From assembly GCF_027270315.1 (NCBI RefSeq), contig NZ_CP114413.1, positions 1,178,001 through 1,242,000 on the forward strand: a stretch of DNA of 64,000 nt. The letters run 5' to 3'. The notes under the pieces are model-generated. The model did not search any database, had not been told where the DNA came from, and was given only the letters and a program-made list of their open reading frames with translations. The stretch is from Streptomyces cinnabarinus. Lineage in GTDB: Bacteria > Actinomycetota > Actinomycetes > Streptomycetales > Streptomycetaceae. Positions 15,518-25,121 of the stretch are shown here, piece after piece. The translations under genes and the position numbers were made by a program. Position 1 is the first letter of the stretch; each line of letters opens with the position of its first letter.

Positions 15518-18500
15518 ATGCGAAGACGAACAGAACCCGCCCTTCAGCGCCTCCTCGTGGCCCTGGCACTCCTCCTGGGTCTCCTCGTCGCCGCACCCCC
15601 GGCCCACGCCGCGCAGACCATCGGGTTCCCCACCTTCACCGGCCCCGCCGTCCCCGCCCCGCCTCGCCCACACCTCCGGCGACATGATGCGCGCCATCTA
15701 CGACGCGGAGAGCTCGGGCACCGACTTCTGGATGGACCGCCTGCTGGCCCGCTCCGGCAACGACCCGGCCGGGCCCTGGCTGATGAGCCGCGGTCGGGCC
15801 CTGTTCATGAAGACCCACGACCCGGCGATTCTCGGCTTCGGCGGCCGAGCCGCGTACTGGGAGAGCATCAGCGACAACAGCGCCTACACGGTGGCGATCA
15901 CCCCGGGCACCTTCACCGAGCAGGTCGCCCAGCGCCGGCAGACCCCCAGCCACTGGAAGAGCGTGCACACCGGTGGATCGGTCACGGTCGAGCAGACCAA
16001 GTTCATCACCGACAACAACGTCGCGGTGACGAACCTGTCGATCAGGAACAACGGCAGCGGCTCGACGACCCTGCAACTACGGGCCACTTCGCCCTACGCC
16101 ACCACGGGCACCGGCAGCGAACTGACGGGCCAGGTCAACGCCTTCAACAACCTCACCACCATCCGGCCGCGCCTGACCGGCGACGGTTTCACGGTCTCAG
16201 GCGGCGGCCTCAACCGCTCCGTGACCGTCGCGCCGGGTGCCACCGTCACCGCCAAGGTCGTCATGGGCTTCGTCACCGACGAGATCCCCGCCTCCCGCAC
16301 GGAGTACGACGCCTACGCGGGTTACTCGAACGCCACGGCCTTCGCCACCCACGTCAGGGCGTACAACCTGTGGTGGGCGCAGAACGTGCCCTACATCGAC
16401 GTGCCCGAGCCCGCCATCAAGAAGAGCGTCTACTACCGCTGGTGGCTGATGCGCTTCAACCACCTCGACGCCGACATCCCCGGCCAGACCTTCCAGTTCC
16501 CCACCTCGACCGAGGGCGTCCTCGGCTACAACAACGCGATCGCGCTCACCCAGCCGATGCACATCGACGATCTCAAGTACCTGCGCAACCCGGCCTACGC
16601 GTACGGGAACTGGCTGAGCGTCGGCCAGACCTCCAAGGGCGGCCGATTCCTGGACAACCCGGGCGACCCGGAGAACTGGTCCAACAGCTACACCCAGTAC
16701 ATCGCCGAGGCGGCCTGGAAGAGCTACCAGATCCACGGCGGCCAGCCGGCCATCGCCCGCAGCCTGGCCCACTACGCCGAGGGCGACGTCAAAGGCCAGC
16801 TCTCCTACTACGACCACGACAACAACAAGCTCATCGAGTACGACTGGGGCGCCCTGACCGGCAACGACGCCGACGCGATCTCCTTCCACTGGAAGCCCGG
16901 CACCATGGACCGGGCCGAGTCCGCCTACCAGTACAGCGGCGCGCTCGCCGCCGCGCAGGCCTACGAGGCGAGCGGCAACGCGGCCAAGGCGACGGAGATG
17001 CGCACGCTCGCGAACCAGATCAAGGACGCCATCGTCAACGTCCTGTGGAACCCGAACCGGCAGTTGTTCGAGCACCGGCTCAAGTCGACGAACGAGTGGG
17101 TGCCTTGGAAAGAGATCAACAACTACTACCCGTTCGCCGTGGGTGCCGTCCCCAACACCGCCGCCTACCGGCAGGCGCTGCGCTTATACGACGACCCGGC
17201 GCACTACCCGGTCTTCCCGTTCTACACGGCCAACCAGGTCGACAAGCAGGCGGCGGCCGACGCCGGAAACCCGGGCTCCAACAACTTCTCCACCATCAAC
17301 TCCACCGTCCAGTTCCGGCTCTACTCCTCGGTGCTGCGCAACTACCCCAACTCCTGGATGAGCGCGACCGACTACAAGAAGCTCCTCTACTGGAACGCCT
17401 GGGCGCAGTACGTCGGCGGCAACACCCAGTGGCCGGACGCCAACGAGTTCTGGGCCGACTGGAACGGCAGCTCGATCAACTACCGTTCCTGGATCCACCA
17501 CAACATCCTGGGCAGCAGCAACTGGACCGTGATCGAGGACGTCGCGGGGCTGCGGCCGCGCAATGACGCGAAGGTCGAGCTCTCCCCGATCGACATCGGC
17601 TGGAGCCACTTCACCGTCAACAACCTCCGCTACCGGGGCGCGGACCTGTCCGTCGTCTGGGACGACCCGGCCGACGGCGTGGTGCGCTACCCGGGCATCC
17701 CGGAGGGCTACTCGATCTACGTCAACGGCAACCGCGTCGCCACCGTCAGTACCCTGGTGCCGTTCACCTGGGACCCGGCCACCGGCACCGTCACGACGAC
17801 CGGAACCGTCACTCACCACACGGCAGTTCCCGGCATGAAGGCGCCCACCGAGGTCGTACAGGACAGCCCTCAGATGACCGACATGCTCGCGAAGGCGGGC
17901 GTCGACCTCACCGCCGACCTGACCAACCTCGCCGCCGGAGCGACCGCCTCCGCCTCCCACACCGGTTCCGGCAGCACCCTGAACGGAGCAGTCGACGGCT
18001 ACCCCACCAACGAGCCGTTCTGGGGCGCGGGAGGATCCGCGAGCAGCCAGGACTGGTACGAACTCAACCTCGGCACGGCCCGCACGCTGAACGAGGTACG
18101 CCTGCACTTCAAGGACAGCCGCCCGGCCAGCGGCACGTATCGGGCGCCGTCCGCCTACACCATCCAGTACCACAACGGTAGTTCCTGGGTGGACGTGCCG
18201 AGCCAGACCAAGAGCCCGGCGGCACCGCGCGCCAACTACAACCTGGCGAGGTTCCCGGCGATCAGCGCCCAGCGCATCAGGGTGCTGGCCACCCACGCCT
18301 CCGGCGCCAGGACGGGCCTGACCGAGATCAAGGTCTTCAACCGGGGCGGCGTCCAACCCCCCGCCAACCAGGCCGGATCCGCGACCCCGTCCGCCTCCTA
18401 CACCTCCCCCTGGGAGAGCGTCGCCGCGATCAACGACGGCGTCAATCCCCCGTCGTCCAACGACACCGTCAACCCCCGCTGGGGCACCTGGCCGGAGAGC

Positions 18501-18791
18501 GGCCAGCAGTGGGCCGAACTGACCTGGCCGTCGGCGCGGAGCTTGAACCGGGCCGAGGTGTACTTCTTCGACGACGACCAGGGCATCGACATGCCCTCCG
18601 CCTGGAAACTCCAGTACTGGAACGGCAGCACCTACGCCGACGTACCCGGTGCCGGCGGCTACCCACTCGCCAGGAACCAGTACAACAACATCACCTTCAC
18701 CGCCACGAACACTACCCGGCTACGCGTGCTGCTCACGAGCAACGGCACGAACTCCGTCGGCCTCCTCGAAGCAAAGGTGTACGGACCGTGA
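15518..18791 (+). CDS. Secreted (alpha/alpha)6-barrel glycoside hydrolase with two F5/8-type domains; frameshift near 15660
   Basis: ATG 15518 follows GAGGAGGAG and begins a good signal peptide (MRRRTEPALQRLLVALALLL, cleavage after AHA). About 48 codons later the frame shifts: the rest of the protein, from LAHTSGDMMRAIYDAE on, is in the +1 frame and open to 18791 (over 1,040 residues). The catalytic part resembles the MGH1/GH63-like barrel glycosidases (YRWWLMRFNHLDAD, STEGVLGYNN, AISFHWKPGTMDRAES). I cannot name the exact GH family. Two C-terminal discoidin/CBM32-like domains follow (about bases 17920-18340 and 18370-18790). Without the frameshift the product would be a secreted, carbohydrate-bound exo-enzyme feeding the importer. 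One leucine codon is TTA (17184-17186). The gene overlaps the GH43 gene by four bases. Confidence 0.75.
15651..15666 (+). other. Apparent +1 frameshift in a C-rich run
   Basis: The signal-peptide frame reads ...TFTGPAVPAPP and then leaves the glycosidase frame; removing one base in the CCCCGCCCCGCCTCG run would give ...PAVPAPLAHTSGD and join both parts. Both flanks are clearly coding. It may be a sequencing error, a recent inactivating mutation or, less likely, a programmed slip. Confidence 0.75.
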
Positions 18792-20278
18792 CCAGATCCA
18801 GAGTCCTCCTGGCCCTGCTGGCCCCGCTCGTCCTGGCGACCGCCTTCCTGTCGGCGCCGCCCGCGTCCGCCGCCGTCACCTTCACCTCAACGGGCGTGAA
18901 CCAGAACGGCGGCAACTGCCTGGACCTGCCGGGCAGTTCGACGACCGTCGGCACACAACTGCGCGCTCTCACCTGCTCCTCGGCCGCCGAGCAGAACTTC
19001 GCCCACACACCCGTCTCCGGGACCAGCGACACGTACACGATCACCACCCGGTCCGGCCAGTGCGTCGACGTCCACGGTGCCTCCACGGCGGACAACGCCG
19101 CGATCATCCAGTGGCCGTGCCACGGCGGGACGAACCAGCGGTGGCGGCTGGTGCCGGTGTCGGTGAGCGGCACCGACAACACCTTCCACCTGGTCTCCGT
19201 CGGCTCCGGCAAGTGCGTGACGCCGAGCGGGGGTTCGTCGGCGTCCGACACGCGCCTGGTCCAACTGCCGTGCGGGACCGGCAACGGCAGGGTGTGGCGG
19301 CTGCCCGGGTTCAGCGAAGGCGCCGCGAACACCTTCACCAACCCCTTGTCCCAGCACGGCCCCGACCCGTGGCTGACGTATCACGAGGGCTTCTACTACC
19401 TCGCCACCACGACCTGGAACTCAACGGTCACCATGCGCAGGGCGAGCACCCTCGCCGGGCTCGCCACCGCCCCCGACCAGGTGATCTTCCGGCTCACCCG
19501 GCCCAATGGGGCGGGCACGATGTGGGCGCCGGAGTTCCATCTGCTCGACGGCCCCAACGGCAAGCGCTGGTACTTCTACTACACGGCAGGGCGTGAGCCG
19601 TACGACCTGGGCACCCAGCGGATCCACGTCCTGGAGAGCGCGGGCACGGACCCGATGGGCCCCTACACCTTCAAGGCCGACCTGCTGGACCCGGCCCAGG
19701 ACAACACCTGGGAACTGGACGCGAGCATCCTTCAACTCGACGGGAATCTTTACCTGTTGGGCACCTTCTACAACGGCTCGCAGCCGATGTTCATCCGTCC
19801 GCTGTCCAACCCCTGGACCGCGAGCGGCACCCGCCGCGTCCTGTCGACCCCGGCCTACGGCTGGGAGACCGTGGGCGGCGCCGTCAACGAGGGTCCGGAG
19901 GTGCTTCAGCGGGGCGGCAGGACGTTCATCGTCTACTCCGCCAGTCACTGCTCCACCCCCGACTACAAGATGGGCATGCTCACTTACAACGGCGGTGATC
20001 CGCTCAGCTCCGCGTCCTGGGTGAAGTCCCCGAACCCGGTCTTCCAGCGGTCCGACGCGAGCGGGGTGTACGGCCCCGGACACGGCGGCTTCTTCAAGTC
20101 ACCGGACGGGACCGAGGACTGGATGGTCTACCACGCCAACAGCTCCGCGAGCGGGGGCTGCGACATGAACCGCAGCACCCGCGCCCAGAAGTTCACCTGG
20201 AACGCGGACGGCACACCGAACTTCGGCACGCCGGTGGCCACGGGTGTGCCGCTGACGTCGCCGTCGGGCGAACGGTAG
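18788..20278 (+). CDS. Secreted GH43 exo-alpha-L-arabinofuranosidase with N-terminal ricin-type (CBM13) domain
   Basis: 496 residues from GTG 18788, which overlaps the stop of the preceding glycosidase (GTGA). A signal peptide ends at PASA (about residue 31). Residues ~33-172 are a ricin-B/CBM13 lectin domain (LDLPGSSTTVG, CVDVHGAST, NQRWRLV). The rest is a GH43 five-bladed propeller. The catalytic triad is visible as Asp193 (HGPDPW, general base), Asp311 (WELDASIL) and Glu371 (NEGPEVL, general acid). The arrangement resembles GH43_26 exo-1,5-alpha-L-arabinofuranosidases. It should release arabinose from plant arabinan outside the cell and is co-transcribed with the upstream barrel glycosidase under the LacI-type operator. 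Confidence 0.9.
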   Translation: MTRSRVLLALLAPLVLATAFLSAPPASAAVTFTSTGVNQNGGNCLDLPGSSTTVGTQLRALTCSSAAEQNFAHTPVSGTSDTYTITTRSGQCVDVHGASTADNAAIIQWPCHGGTNQRWRLVPVSVSGTDNTFHLVSVGSGKCVTPSGGSSASDTRLVQLPCGTGNGRVWRLPGFSEGAANTFTNPLSQHGPDPWLTYHEGFYYLATTTWNSTVTMRRASTLAGLATAPDQVIFRLTRPNGAGTMWAPEFHLLDGPNGKRWYFYYTAGREPYDLGTQRIHVLESAGTDPMGPYTFKADLLDPAQDNTWELDASILQLDGNLYLLGTFYNGSQPMFIRPLSNPWTASGTRRVLSTPAYGWETVGGAVNEGPEVLQRGGRTFIVYSASHCSTPDYKMGMLTYNGGDPLSSASWVKSPNPVFQRSDASGVYGPGHGGFFKSPDGTEDWMVYHANSSASGGCDMNRSTRAQKFTWNADGTPNFGTPVATGVPLTSPSGER

Positions 20279-20282
20279 CGGG

Positions 20283-20301
20283 GCGCGGCCGTCGGCCGCC
20301 C
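20283..20301. terminator. Short hairpin between convergent genes
   Basis: GCGGCC, GTC, GGCCGC (20285-20299) forms a 6-bp GC-only hairpin in the 26-bp gap between the convergent GH43 and SRPBCC genes. It is weak and supported only by position. Confidence 0.4.
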
Positions 20302-20304
20302 GGG

Positions 20305-20763
20305 TCAGCGGGCGGCGATGGCCGTCTCGGCCGCCGCCTTGATCCGGGCGCCGAAGGCGTCGGCGTCCTTGCGGGCGGCGGTGAGCGCCAGGCCGACGAG
20401 GAGCTTGCCGAGGCCGTGGCCCTCCAGGACGTTGAAGATACGCACCCGGGTCCTGCCGTCGGGCAGGGACTCAAGGTCGTAGCCGCCTTCGCGGGCCATC
20501 ACGATGTTCTTCGACACCTCGGCCCAGCGGATCCGCGCCGGGGCCTGCAGTTCGGTGATGCGGAACTCCCTGCCGGTCTTCATGCCGGCGTCCTTGACGG
20601 TGCTGCGGAAGACCGTGCCCACCGCGGTCGGGGCGTCGGGCACCCGCTCGATCCTGAGCACCCGGGGGCTGAACTGGGGATCGTTGCGCCCGTCGGAGAG
20701 GTACTCGAACACCGCCTCGGCGGGCCGGTCGATCTCCACCGTCGCTTCGAACTGTCCGGACAT
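20305..20763 (-). CDS. SRPBCC-superfamily (polyketide cyclase/START-like) small protein
   Basis: 152 residues from ATG 20763, preceded by GAGGAG. The fold is recognised by VEIDRPAEAVFEYLSDGRNDPQF at the start, strands around PARIRWAEV, and a long C-terminal helix (LLVGLALTAARKDADAF). The SRPBCC fold makes a hydrophobic pocket for lipids or polyketides. No catalytic residue set identifies it as an aromatase or cyclase, so a lipid-binding or stress role is equally possible. It lies 81 bp downstream of the GbsR-type regulator on the same strand and may be co-transcribed. Confidence 0.75.
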   Translation of the reverse strand: MSGQFEATVEIDRPAEAVFEYLSDGRNDPQFSPRVLRIERVPDAPTAVGTVFRSTVKDAGMKTGREFRITELQAPARIRWAEVSKNIVMAREGGYDLESLPDGRTRVRIFNVLEGHGLGKLLVGLALTAARKDADAFGARIKAAAETAIAAR

Positions 20764-20844
20764 GAGCACTCCTCAATCGCCGCCTGTCGCGACTCTATGG
20801 GCCCGCCGGGCCGCCCGCGAGACGAAGGCGACAACCGCCGGACC

Positions 20845-21390
20845 TCAGGCGCCGGAAGCCTCGCTCTCCGGCGCGGCACCGGAGGCCCGGTGCTCGTGCC
20901 AGTCGGCCACGATCTGTTCCAGCTTGGGCATGACGAAGAGTCCGAAGTCGCGCATGTCCATCAGCCGGGCGCGGCCGCCGGTGTTGGACTCGGCGAGGAG
21001 TTCGATGTCCTCCATGGAGCCCTTGGCGAACTCGCGCAGCCACAGGCTGCGGATGGCGAAGACGTCGGGCCAGGGGTCCTCGCGGACGCGGTAGAGGTCA
21101 CGGCGGGAGCCGGGCTGGTTCTCCCGGCTGATGAGGCCGATCCGGACGAGGCTCTGCAGCGCCGTGGAGACGGTACCCGAGCTGATGGAAAGAAACTCGC
21201 CTATTTCAGCGGCCGTCAGGGCGCCGCTCGGGGAGACGAGGAGAGCGGCGAAGACGCGTGCGGACATGCGGGGCAGTCCGGTCTCGGCGAACCGGCTCGC
21301 GAGCCGCTCCACGGCTCGGGCCTCCCCCTCGGCCGCCCACTGCGGGTCGGTGGACGTCTCGTTCGCTGATTCTGCTCTGCCTGTGGACAC
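20845..21390 (-). CDS. GbsR/MarR-type winged-helix regulator
   Basis: 181 residues from GTG 21390, with AGGAGG about ten bases upstream; further upstream in-frame codons cross the promoter region. The winged helix is MSARVFAALLVSPSGALTAAEIGEFLSISSGTVSTALQSL, with recognition helix GTVSTALQSLVRIGLI and wing QPGSRRDLYRV. A helical C-terminal dimerisation part follows. It is divergently transcribed from a two-gene ABC exporter across 91 AT-rich bases, the classic arrangement for an exporter repressor. The ligand is likely the exported compound, perhaps the neighbouring polyketide. Confidence 0.85.
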   Translation of the reverse strand: MSTGRAESANETSTDPQWAAEGEARAVERLASRFAETGLPRMSARVFAALLVSPSGALTAAEIGEFLSISSGTVSTALQSLVRIGLISRENQPGSRRDLYRVREDPWPDVFAIRSLWLREFAKGSMEDIELLAESNTGGRARLMDMRDFGLFVMPKLEQIVADWHEHRASGAAPESEASGA

Positions 21391-21481
21391 GTGTACGGCA
21401 CCTCCTGCACACACCCTAACCAGCCAACTACGGTTCTTCCAGTTCTCGCAAATTTCAAAATATTCAAGTACTGTTAAAATC
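21391..21481. promoter_or_regulatory. Divergent promoter/operator region of the exporter
   Basis: The 45 bases before ATG 21482 are strikingly AT-rich for this genome (CAAATTTCAAAATATTCAAG, then TACTGTTAAAAT). A -10-like TACTGT (21469-21474) would start transcription at the ATG, and no ribosome site is visible, so a leaderless exporter message is likely. The near-dyad TTCAA-N6-TTAAA around it is a candidate site for the divergent GbsR-type regulator. Confidence 0.5.
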
Positions 21482-22411
21482 ATGACTCCTCCGATCTCAA
21501 TCTCCTCACTGGTCAAGACGTTCGGCCCCACCCGAGCCCTTGACGGACTGGACCTCAGCGTGGAGGCCGGGGAGGTGCACGGATTCCTCGGTCCCAACGG
21601 CGCGGGCAAGACGACCACCATCCGCGTCCTGTTGGGGCTGCTGCGCTACGACAGCGGCACGGTGTCGCTGCTCGGCGGTGAACCCTGGGCGGACGCCGTG
21701 GAGCTGCACAAGCGGCTCGCCTACGTCCCCGGTGACGTGACCCTCTGGCCGACCCTTTCCGGCGGCGAGGTCATCGACCTGCTGGGCCGGTTACGCGGCG
21801 GAGCGAGCAGGAAGCGGCGGGACGAGCTGATCGAGCGGTTCGAGCTGGACCCGAAGAAGAAGGGCCGCGCCTACTCCAAGGGCAACCGGCAGAAGGTGGC
21901 CCTCGTCGCGGCCCTCGCCTCCGATGTGGAGCTGCTCATCCTCGACGAGCCCACCTCCGGCCTCGACCCGCTGATGGAGTCGGTCTTCCAGGACTGCATC
22001 GGCGAGGAGCGCAGCCGCGGCCGCACCGTGCTGCTCTCCAGTCACATCCTGTCCGAGGTGGAGCAGCTCTGCGACCGCGTCAGCATCATCCGCAACGGCC
22101 GTACGGTGGAGTCCGGCACCCTCGCCGAGCTGCGCCATCTCACCCGCACCTCGATCCACGCCGAACTGACCGAGAGCGTCGCGGGACTGACGCGGCTGCC
22201 CGGTGTGCACAACGTGCGCATCGACAGCGAGGACCGGCGCACGGTCACCTTCGACGTCGACTCCGGCGACCTCAACACCGCCGTACAGCATCTGACGACC
22301 CTCGGACTGCGCAGTCTGGTCAGCCAACCGCCCACGCTGGAAGACCTGTTCATGCGGCACTACACCACCGCGCAGGACAAGGAAGGCAACCGGGCGGAGG
22401 CCGCGCGGTGA
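21482..22411 (+). CDS. ABC exporter ATPase (polyketide/ionophore resistance type)
   Basis: 309 residues from ATG 21482; the longer upstream reading frame is non-coding and overlaps the regulator. Walker A is GPNGAGKTTTIRVLLGLL, the signature is the variant YSKGNRQKVALVAAL, Walker B is LLILDEPTSGLDPLM, and the switch histidine is in VLLSSHILSEVEQL. This is the DrrA-like class that pairs with separate multi-helix permeases for antibiotic export. It is coupled to the permease by a GTGA overlap. Leu104 is a TTA codon (21791-21793), so translation may require the bldA tRNA. Close families include the tetronasin-resistance exporter TnrB2, which fits a self-resistance role for the adjacent PKS product. 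Confidence 0.9.
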   Translation: MTPPISISSLVKTFGPTRALDGLDLSVEAGEVHGFLGPNGAGKTTTIRVLLGLLRYDSGTVSLLGGEPWADAVELHKRLAYVPGDVTLWPTLSGGEVIDLLGRLRGGASRKRRDELIERFELDPKKKGRAYSKGNRQKVALVAALASDVELLILDEPTSGLDPLMESVFQDCIGEERSRGRTVLLSSHILSEVEQLCDRVSIIRNGRTVESGTLAELRHLTRTSIHAELTESVAGLTRLPGVHNVRIDSEDRRTVTFDVDSGDLNTAVQHLTTLGLRSLVSQPPTLEDLFMRHYTTAQDKEGNRAEAAR

Positions 22412-24015
22412 AGGACTACGCGGGCACCTGGACGCTGCTGCGCCTCGCCCTCCGTCTCGACCGGGTCCGGGCCACCGCCTGGATCCTGGGCATCGTCCTG
22501 TTCACCACGGCGTCCGCCCAGAGCAACAACGACCTCTACAGCACGCCCGAGGAGCGGGCCGAGCTGGCCAAGACCGTCGAGACCAACCCGGCGATGCTCG
22601 CCCTCGGCGGACGCGCCTTCGACCTGACCACCACCGGCGGGATCAACGCCTATCAACTGGTCGCCTTCATGGCCACGTTCATCGGCCTGATGAGCATCCT
22701 GATGGTCGTCCGGCACACCCGCGCCGAGGAGGAGAGCGGCCGCGCCGAGCTGGCCGGTTCCACGGTCCTCGGCCGCAAGGCCTGGCTCGCCAGCTCGCTG
22801 CTGCTGGTCACCGGGATGAACCTGGTCATCGCCCTGCTGCTCGGACTCGGCCTGCAGAACACCGATCTGCCCGCCGAGGGCTCATGGGCCTTCGCGCTGG
22901 GCTGTGCCGGTGTCGGTGTCTTCTTCGCCGTCGTCGCCGGGATCACCGCCCAGCTCACCGATCACTCCCGTTCGGCCTCCGGCCTCGCCTGCGCCACCCT
23001 CGGACTCGCCTATCTGCTGCGCGCCACCGGTGACGCCGCCAGCGCCACCGACAGCGGCCTGACGTGGCTGACCTGGCTCTCCCCCATCGGCTGGGCCGAG
23101 ATGATGCGCCCGTACACCGAGGAGGACTGGGCGGTCGGCCTGCTGTTCGTCGGCGCCGTCATCATTCTCGGCGCGGCCGTGGTCGTGCTCATCGGCCGGC
23201 GGGACATCGGCGCCGGGGTGCTCCCGCCCGTCCTCGGGCCGGTCGAGGCCCACCCCGCGCTGCGTTCGCCCCTCGCGCTCGCCTGGCGGCTCCAGAAGGG
23301 CTCGATGCTGGGCTGGGCGCTCGGTTTCGTGGTCGTCGGCGCCGCCTTCGGCGGGGTGGCGGACGGCATGGTGGATGTCGCCGAGGACAATCCCAACATC
23401 GACGAGCTGCTGCGCGACCTCGGCGGCAGCGGCAGCATCGTGGACGTCTTCCTCGCCACCATCACCTCACTGATCGCCGTCATCGTCGGCGCCTACGCGG
23501 TCCAGTCGGCGCTGCGCCTGTCCGGCGAGGAGTCCGCCCACCGGATCGACCCGGTGCTGTCCACCTCCGTCAACCGGGTGAGCTGGGCGGGCAGTCATCT
23601 GACCGTCGCCGCCGTCGGCTCGGTGGTGATGCTCACCGCGGCCGGGCTCTCGGCGGGCCTGGCCCACGGACTCAACAGCGGTGACGTCGCCGGAGAAGTA
23701 CCCCGGGTCCTGGGCGCCGCGCTGGCCCAGGTCCCCGCCGTATGGACGCTGATCGGCCTGTGCGCACTGCTCTTCGGGCTGCTGCCCCGCTATACGGCCG
23801 TGGCCTGGGTCGTGCTGGCCCTCGCCCTGGTCATCGGGCAGTTCGGGGAGGTGCTCAAGCTCGACCAGGCCGTCATGAACCTGTCCCCCTTCACCCATGT
23901 CCCCGACCTGCCGTCGGCGGACTTCGAGGCGACACCGCTGCTGTTGCTCGCGCTGCTCGCCGCCGCGCTCATCGCCGCGGGACTGGGCGGCTTCAGGCGG
24001 CGCGACATCGCCTGA
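22408..24015 (+). CDS. ABC exporter permease (polyketide-antibiotic exporter type)
   Basis: 535 residues from GTG 22408, overlapping the ATPase stop, with GGCGGAGG upstream. It has about twelve hydrophobic helices in two related halves, with large soluble loops (for example near HRIDPVLSTSVNRVSWAG). This is longer than the usual six-helix DrrB permease and fits the TnrB3-like exporter of polyketide antibiotics. Together with the ATPase it should pump a hydrophobic product out of the membrane. A strong hairpin follows 80 bp after the stop. Confidence 0.88.
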   Translation: MKDYAGTWTLLRLALRLDRVRATAWILGIVLFTTASAQSNNDLYSTPEERAELAKTVETNPAMLALGGRAFDLTTTGGINAYQLVAFMATFIGLMSILMVVRHTRAEEESGRAELAGSTVLGRKAWLASSLLLVTGMNLVIALLLGLGLQNTDLPAEGSWAFALGCAGVGVFFAVVAGITAQLTDHSRSASGLACATLGLAYLLRATGDAASATDSGLTWLTWLSPIGWAEMMRPYTEEDWAVGLLFVGAVIILGAAVVVLIGRRDIGAGVLPPVLGPVEAHPALRSPLALAWRLQKGSMLGWALGFVVVGAAFGGVADGMVDVAEDNPNIDELLRDLGGSGSIVDVFLATITSLIAVIVGAYAVQSALRLSGEESAHRIDPVLSTSVNRVSWAGSHLTVAAVGSVVMLTAAGLSAGLAHGLNSGDVAGEVPRVLGAALAQVPAVWTLIGLCALLFGLLPRYTAVAWVVLALALVIGQFGEVLKLDQAVMNLSPFTHVPDLPSADFEATPLLLLALLAAALIAAGLGGFRRRDIA

Positions 24016-24094
24016 GACCCGACTCCGCCCGCGCGGAACACCGCCGGGCGGCCCGGCCGTTGCGGCCCACATCCCCCGGGGCCGCACCGGCGTC

Positions 24095-24135
24095 GGGGCC
24101 ACCACACGGGCTCCCCCGTCTCGTGTGGTGGCCCC
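24095..24135. terminator. Strong bidirectional hairpin terminator
   Basis: GGGGCCACCACACG (24095-24108), a 13-base loop, then CGTGTGGTGGCCCC (24122-24135): perfect 14-bp arms in the 152-bp gap between the exporter permease (+) and the end of the SDR gene (-). It serves both convergent operons, including the end of the PKS operon. Confidence 0.88.
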
Positions 24136-24167
24136 GTTCCGCGTGTACGACAGTCTGTGTCAGGGCA

Positions 24168-25091
24168 TCAATGGGTCCTGCCCCCCGAACGGGCCGCCTC
24201 CCGCATCTGCGCCGCGACATGGCGCGCGATGCGCCGGTCGTGCTCCGTCTCCGGGGGCAGCGCCATGAACAGGGCCTTAGAGCGGGCGGCCAGCGGCTCC
24301 GCGACCCCCCGGTCGGTGATGACGTACGGCTTCCCGGACCGTACGCCCTCGACCAGCATCTCGCCCACCGCGTCCGGGGAGAGCCCGAGTTGGCGCAGAT
24401 AGAAGTCCTGCTCGGTGAGGAGTTTCTCGCGGTCCTCCTCCTGTTCGGCGGTGAGGCCGAGGTCGCCGGTGATGCGGCCGCGGGCGGCGCGGTTGGAGGC
24501 GACCAGGTTGGTGGCGACCAGGCCGGGGCAGAGCACCGTCACCCCGATGGGATGGCCTTCGTGGCCCAACTGCCGGGCCAGCCCCTCGGAGAGACCGATC
24601 ACCCCAGCCTTGGTGCCCTCGTACATATAGCCGCCCTGGCCGCCCTGGGGCGCGAGTCCCGCCGTGGAGGCGGTGTTCACGATGTGGGAGGGCTCCCCGC
24701 GGGCGATCATGCGGGGCAGGAAGGTCTGGAGGCCGTTGACCACACCGCCGATGTTGACGCCGAGGATCAGGTCCCACAGCGCGTAGCTCATCGCGCTGAC
24801 CGGGTAACTGCCGCCCACGCCCGCGTTGTTGCAGAGCAGCGACACCGGGCCGAGGCGCTGCTCGGCCTCGTCCGCGACGCGGGCGTAGGCGTCGCGGTCG
24901 GTGACGTCCAGGGTGAAGGTGGCCACTTGGGTCATGGCCGCCAGCTCGGCACCGGCCTCGGCGAGCGCCTCCGCGTCGATGTCGGCGACGGCGAGCCGCA
25001 TGCCCTCCTTGGCGAAAGCCCGGGCCAGGCCCAGTCCGATGCCTTGGGCGCCGCCGGTGATGAAGGCGGTCCGTCCCGCGAGTTCGAGCAC
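24168..25091 (-). CDS. Short-chain dehydrogenase/reductase, candidate polyketide tailoring enzyme
   Basis: 307 residues from GTG 25091 with GGAG six bases before it. The Rossmann motif TGGAQGIG lies near the N-terminus, followed by DV (acidic cofactor region), NNAG, the catalytic serine in NTASTAG, and Tyr157-x3-Lys161 (MYEGTKAG). A C-terminal extension (~70 residues) is rich in charged helices. Reaction: NAD(P)-dependent interconversion of an alcohol and a ketone. It lies 91 bp after the PKS gene ending in a thioesterase, on the same strand, with no terminator between, so it is probably the last gene of the PKS operon. A tempting role is oxidation of the hydroxyl left by module C1. A catabolic SDR remains possible. 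Confidence 0.85.
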   Translation of the reverse strand: MLELAGRTAFITGGAQGIGLGLARAFAKEGMRLAVADIDAEALAEAGAELAAMTQVATFTLDVTDRDAYARVADEAEQRLGPVSLLCNNAGVGGSYPVSAMSYALWDLILGVNIGGVVNGLQTFLPRMIARGEPSHIVNTASTAGLAPQGGQGGYMYEGTKAGVIGLSEGLARQLGHEGHPIGVTVLCPGLVATNLVASNRAARGRITGDLGLTAEQEEDREKLLTEQDFYLRQLGLSPDAVGEMLVEGVRSGKPYVITDRGVAEPLAARSKALFMALPPETEHDRRIARHVAAQMREAARSGGRTH

Positions 25092-25121
25092 TACGGCTCC
25101 ATTCTTGTGCGTCGATGGGAT

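Noticed and set aside
20305..20763. Aromatic polyketide cyclase for the PKS product
   Set aside because: The PKS is a reducing modular type with no aromatic intermediate, and the SRPBCC fold alone does not show cyclase activity.
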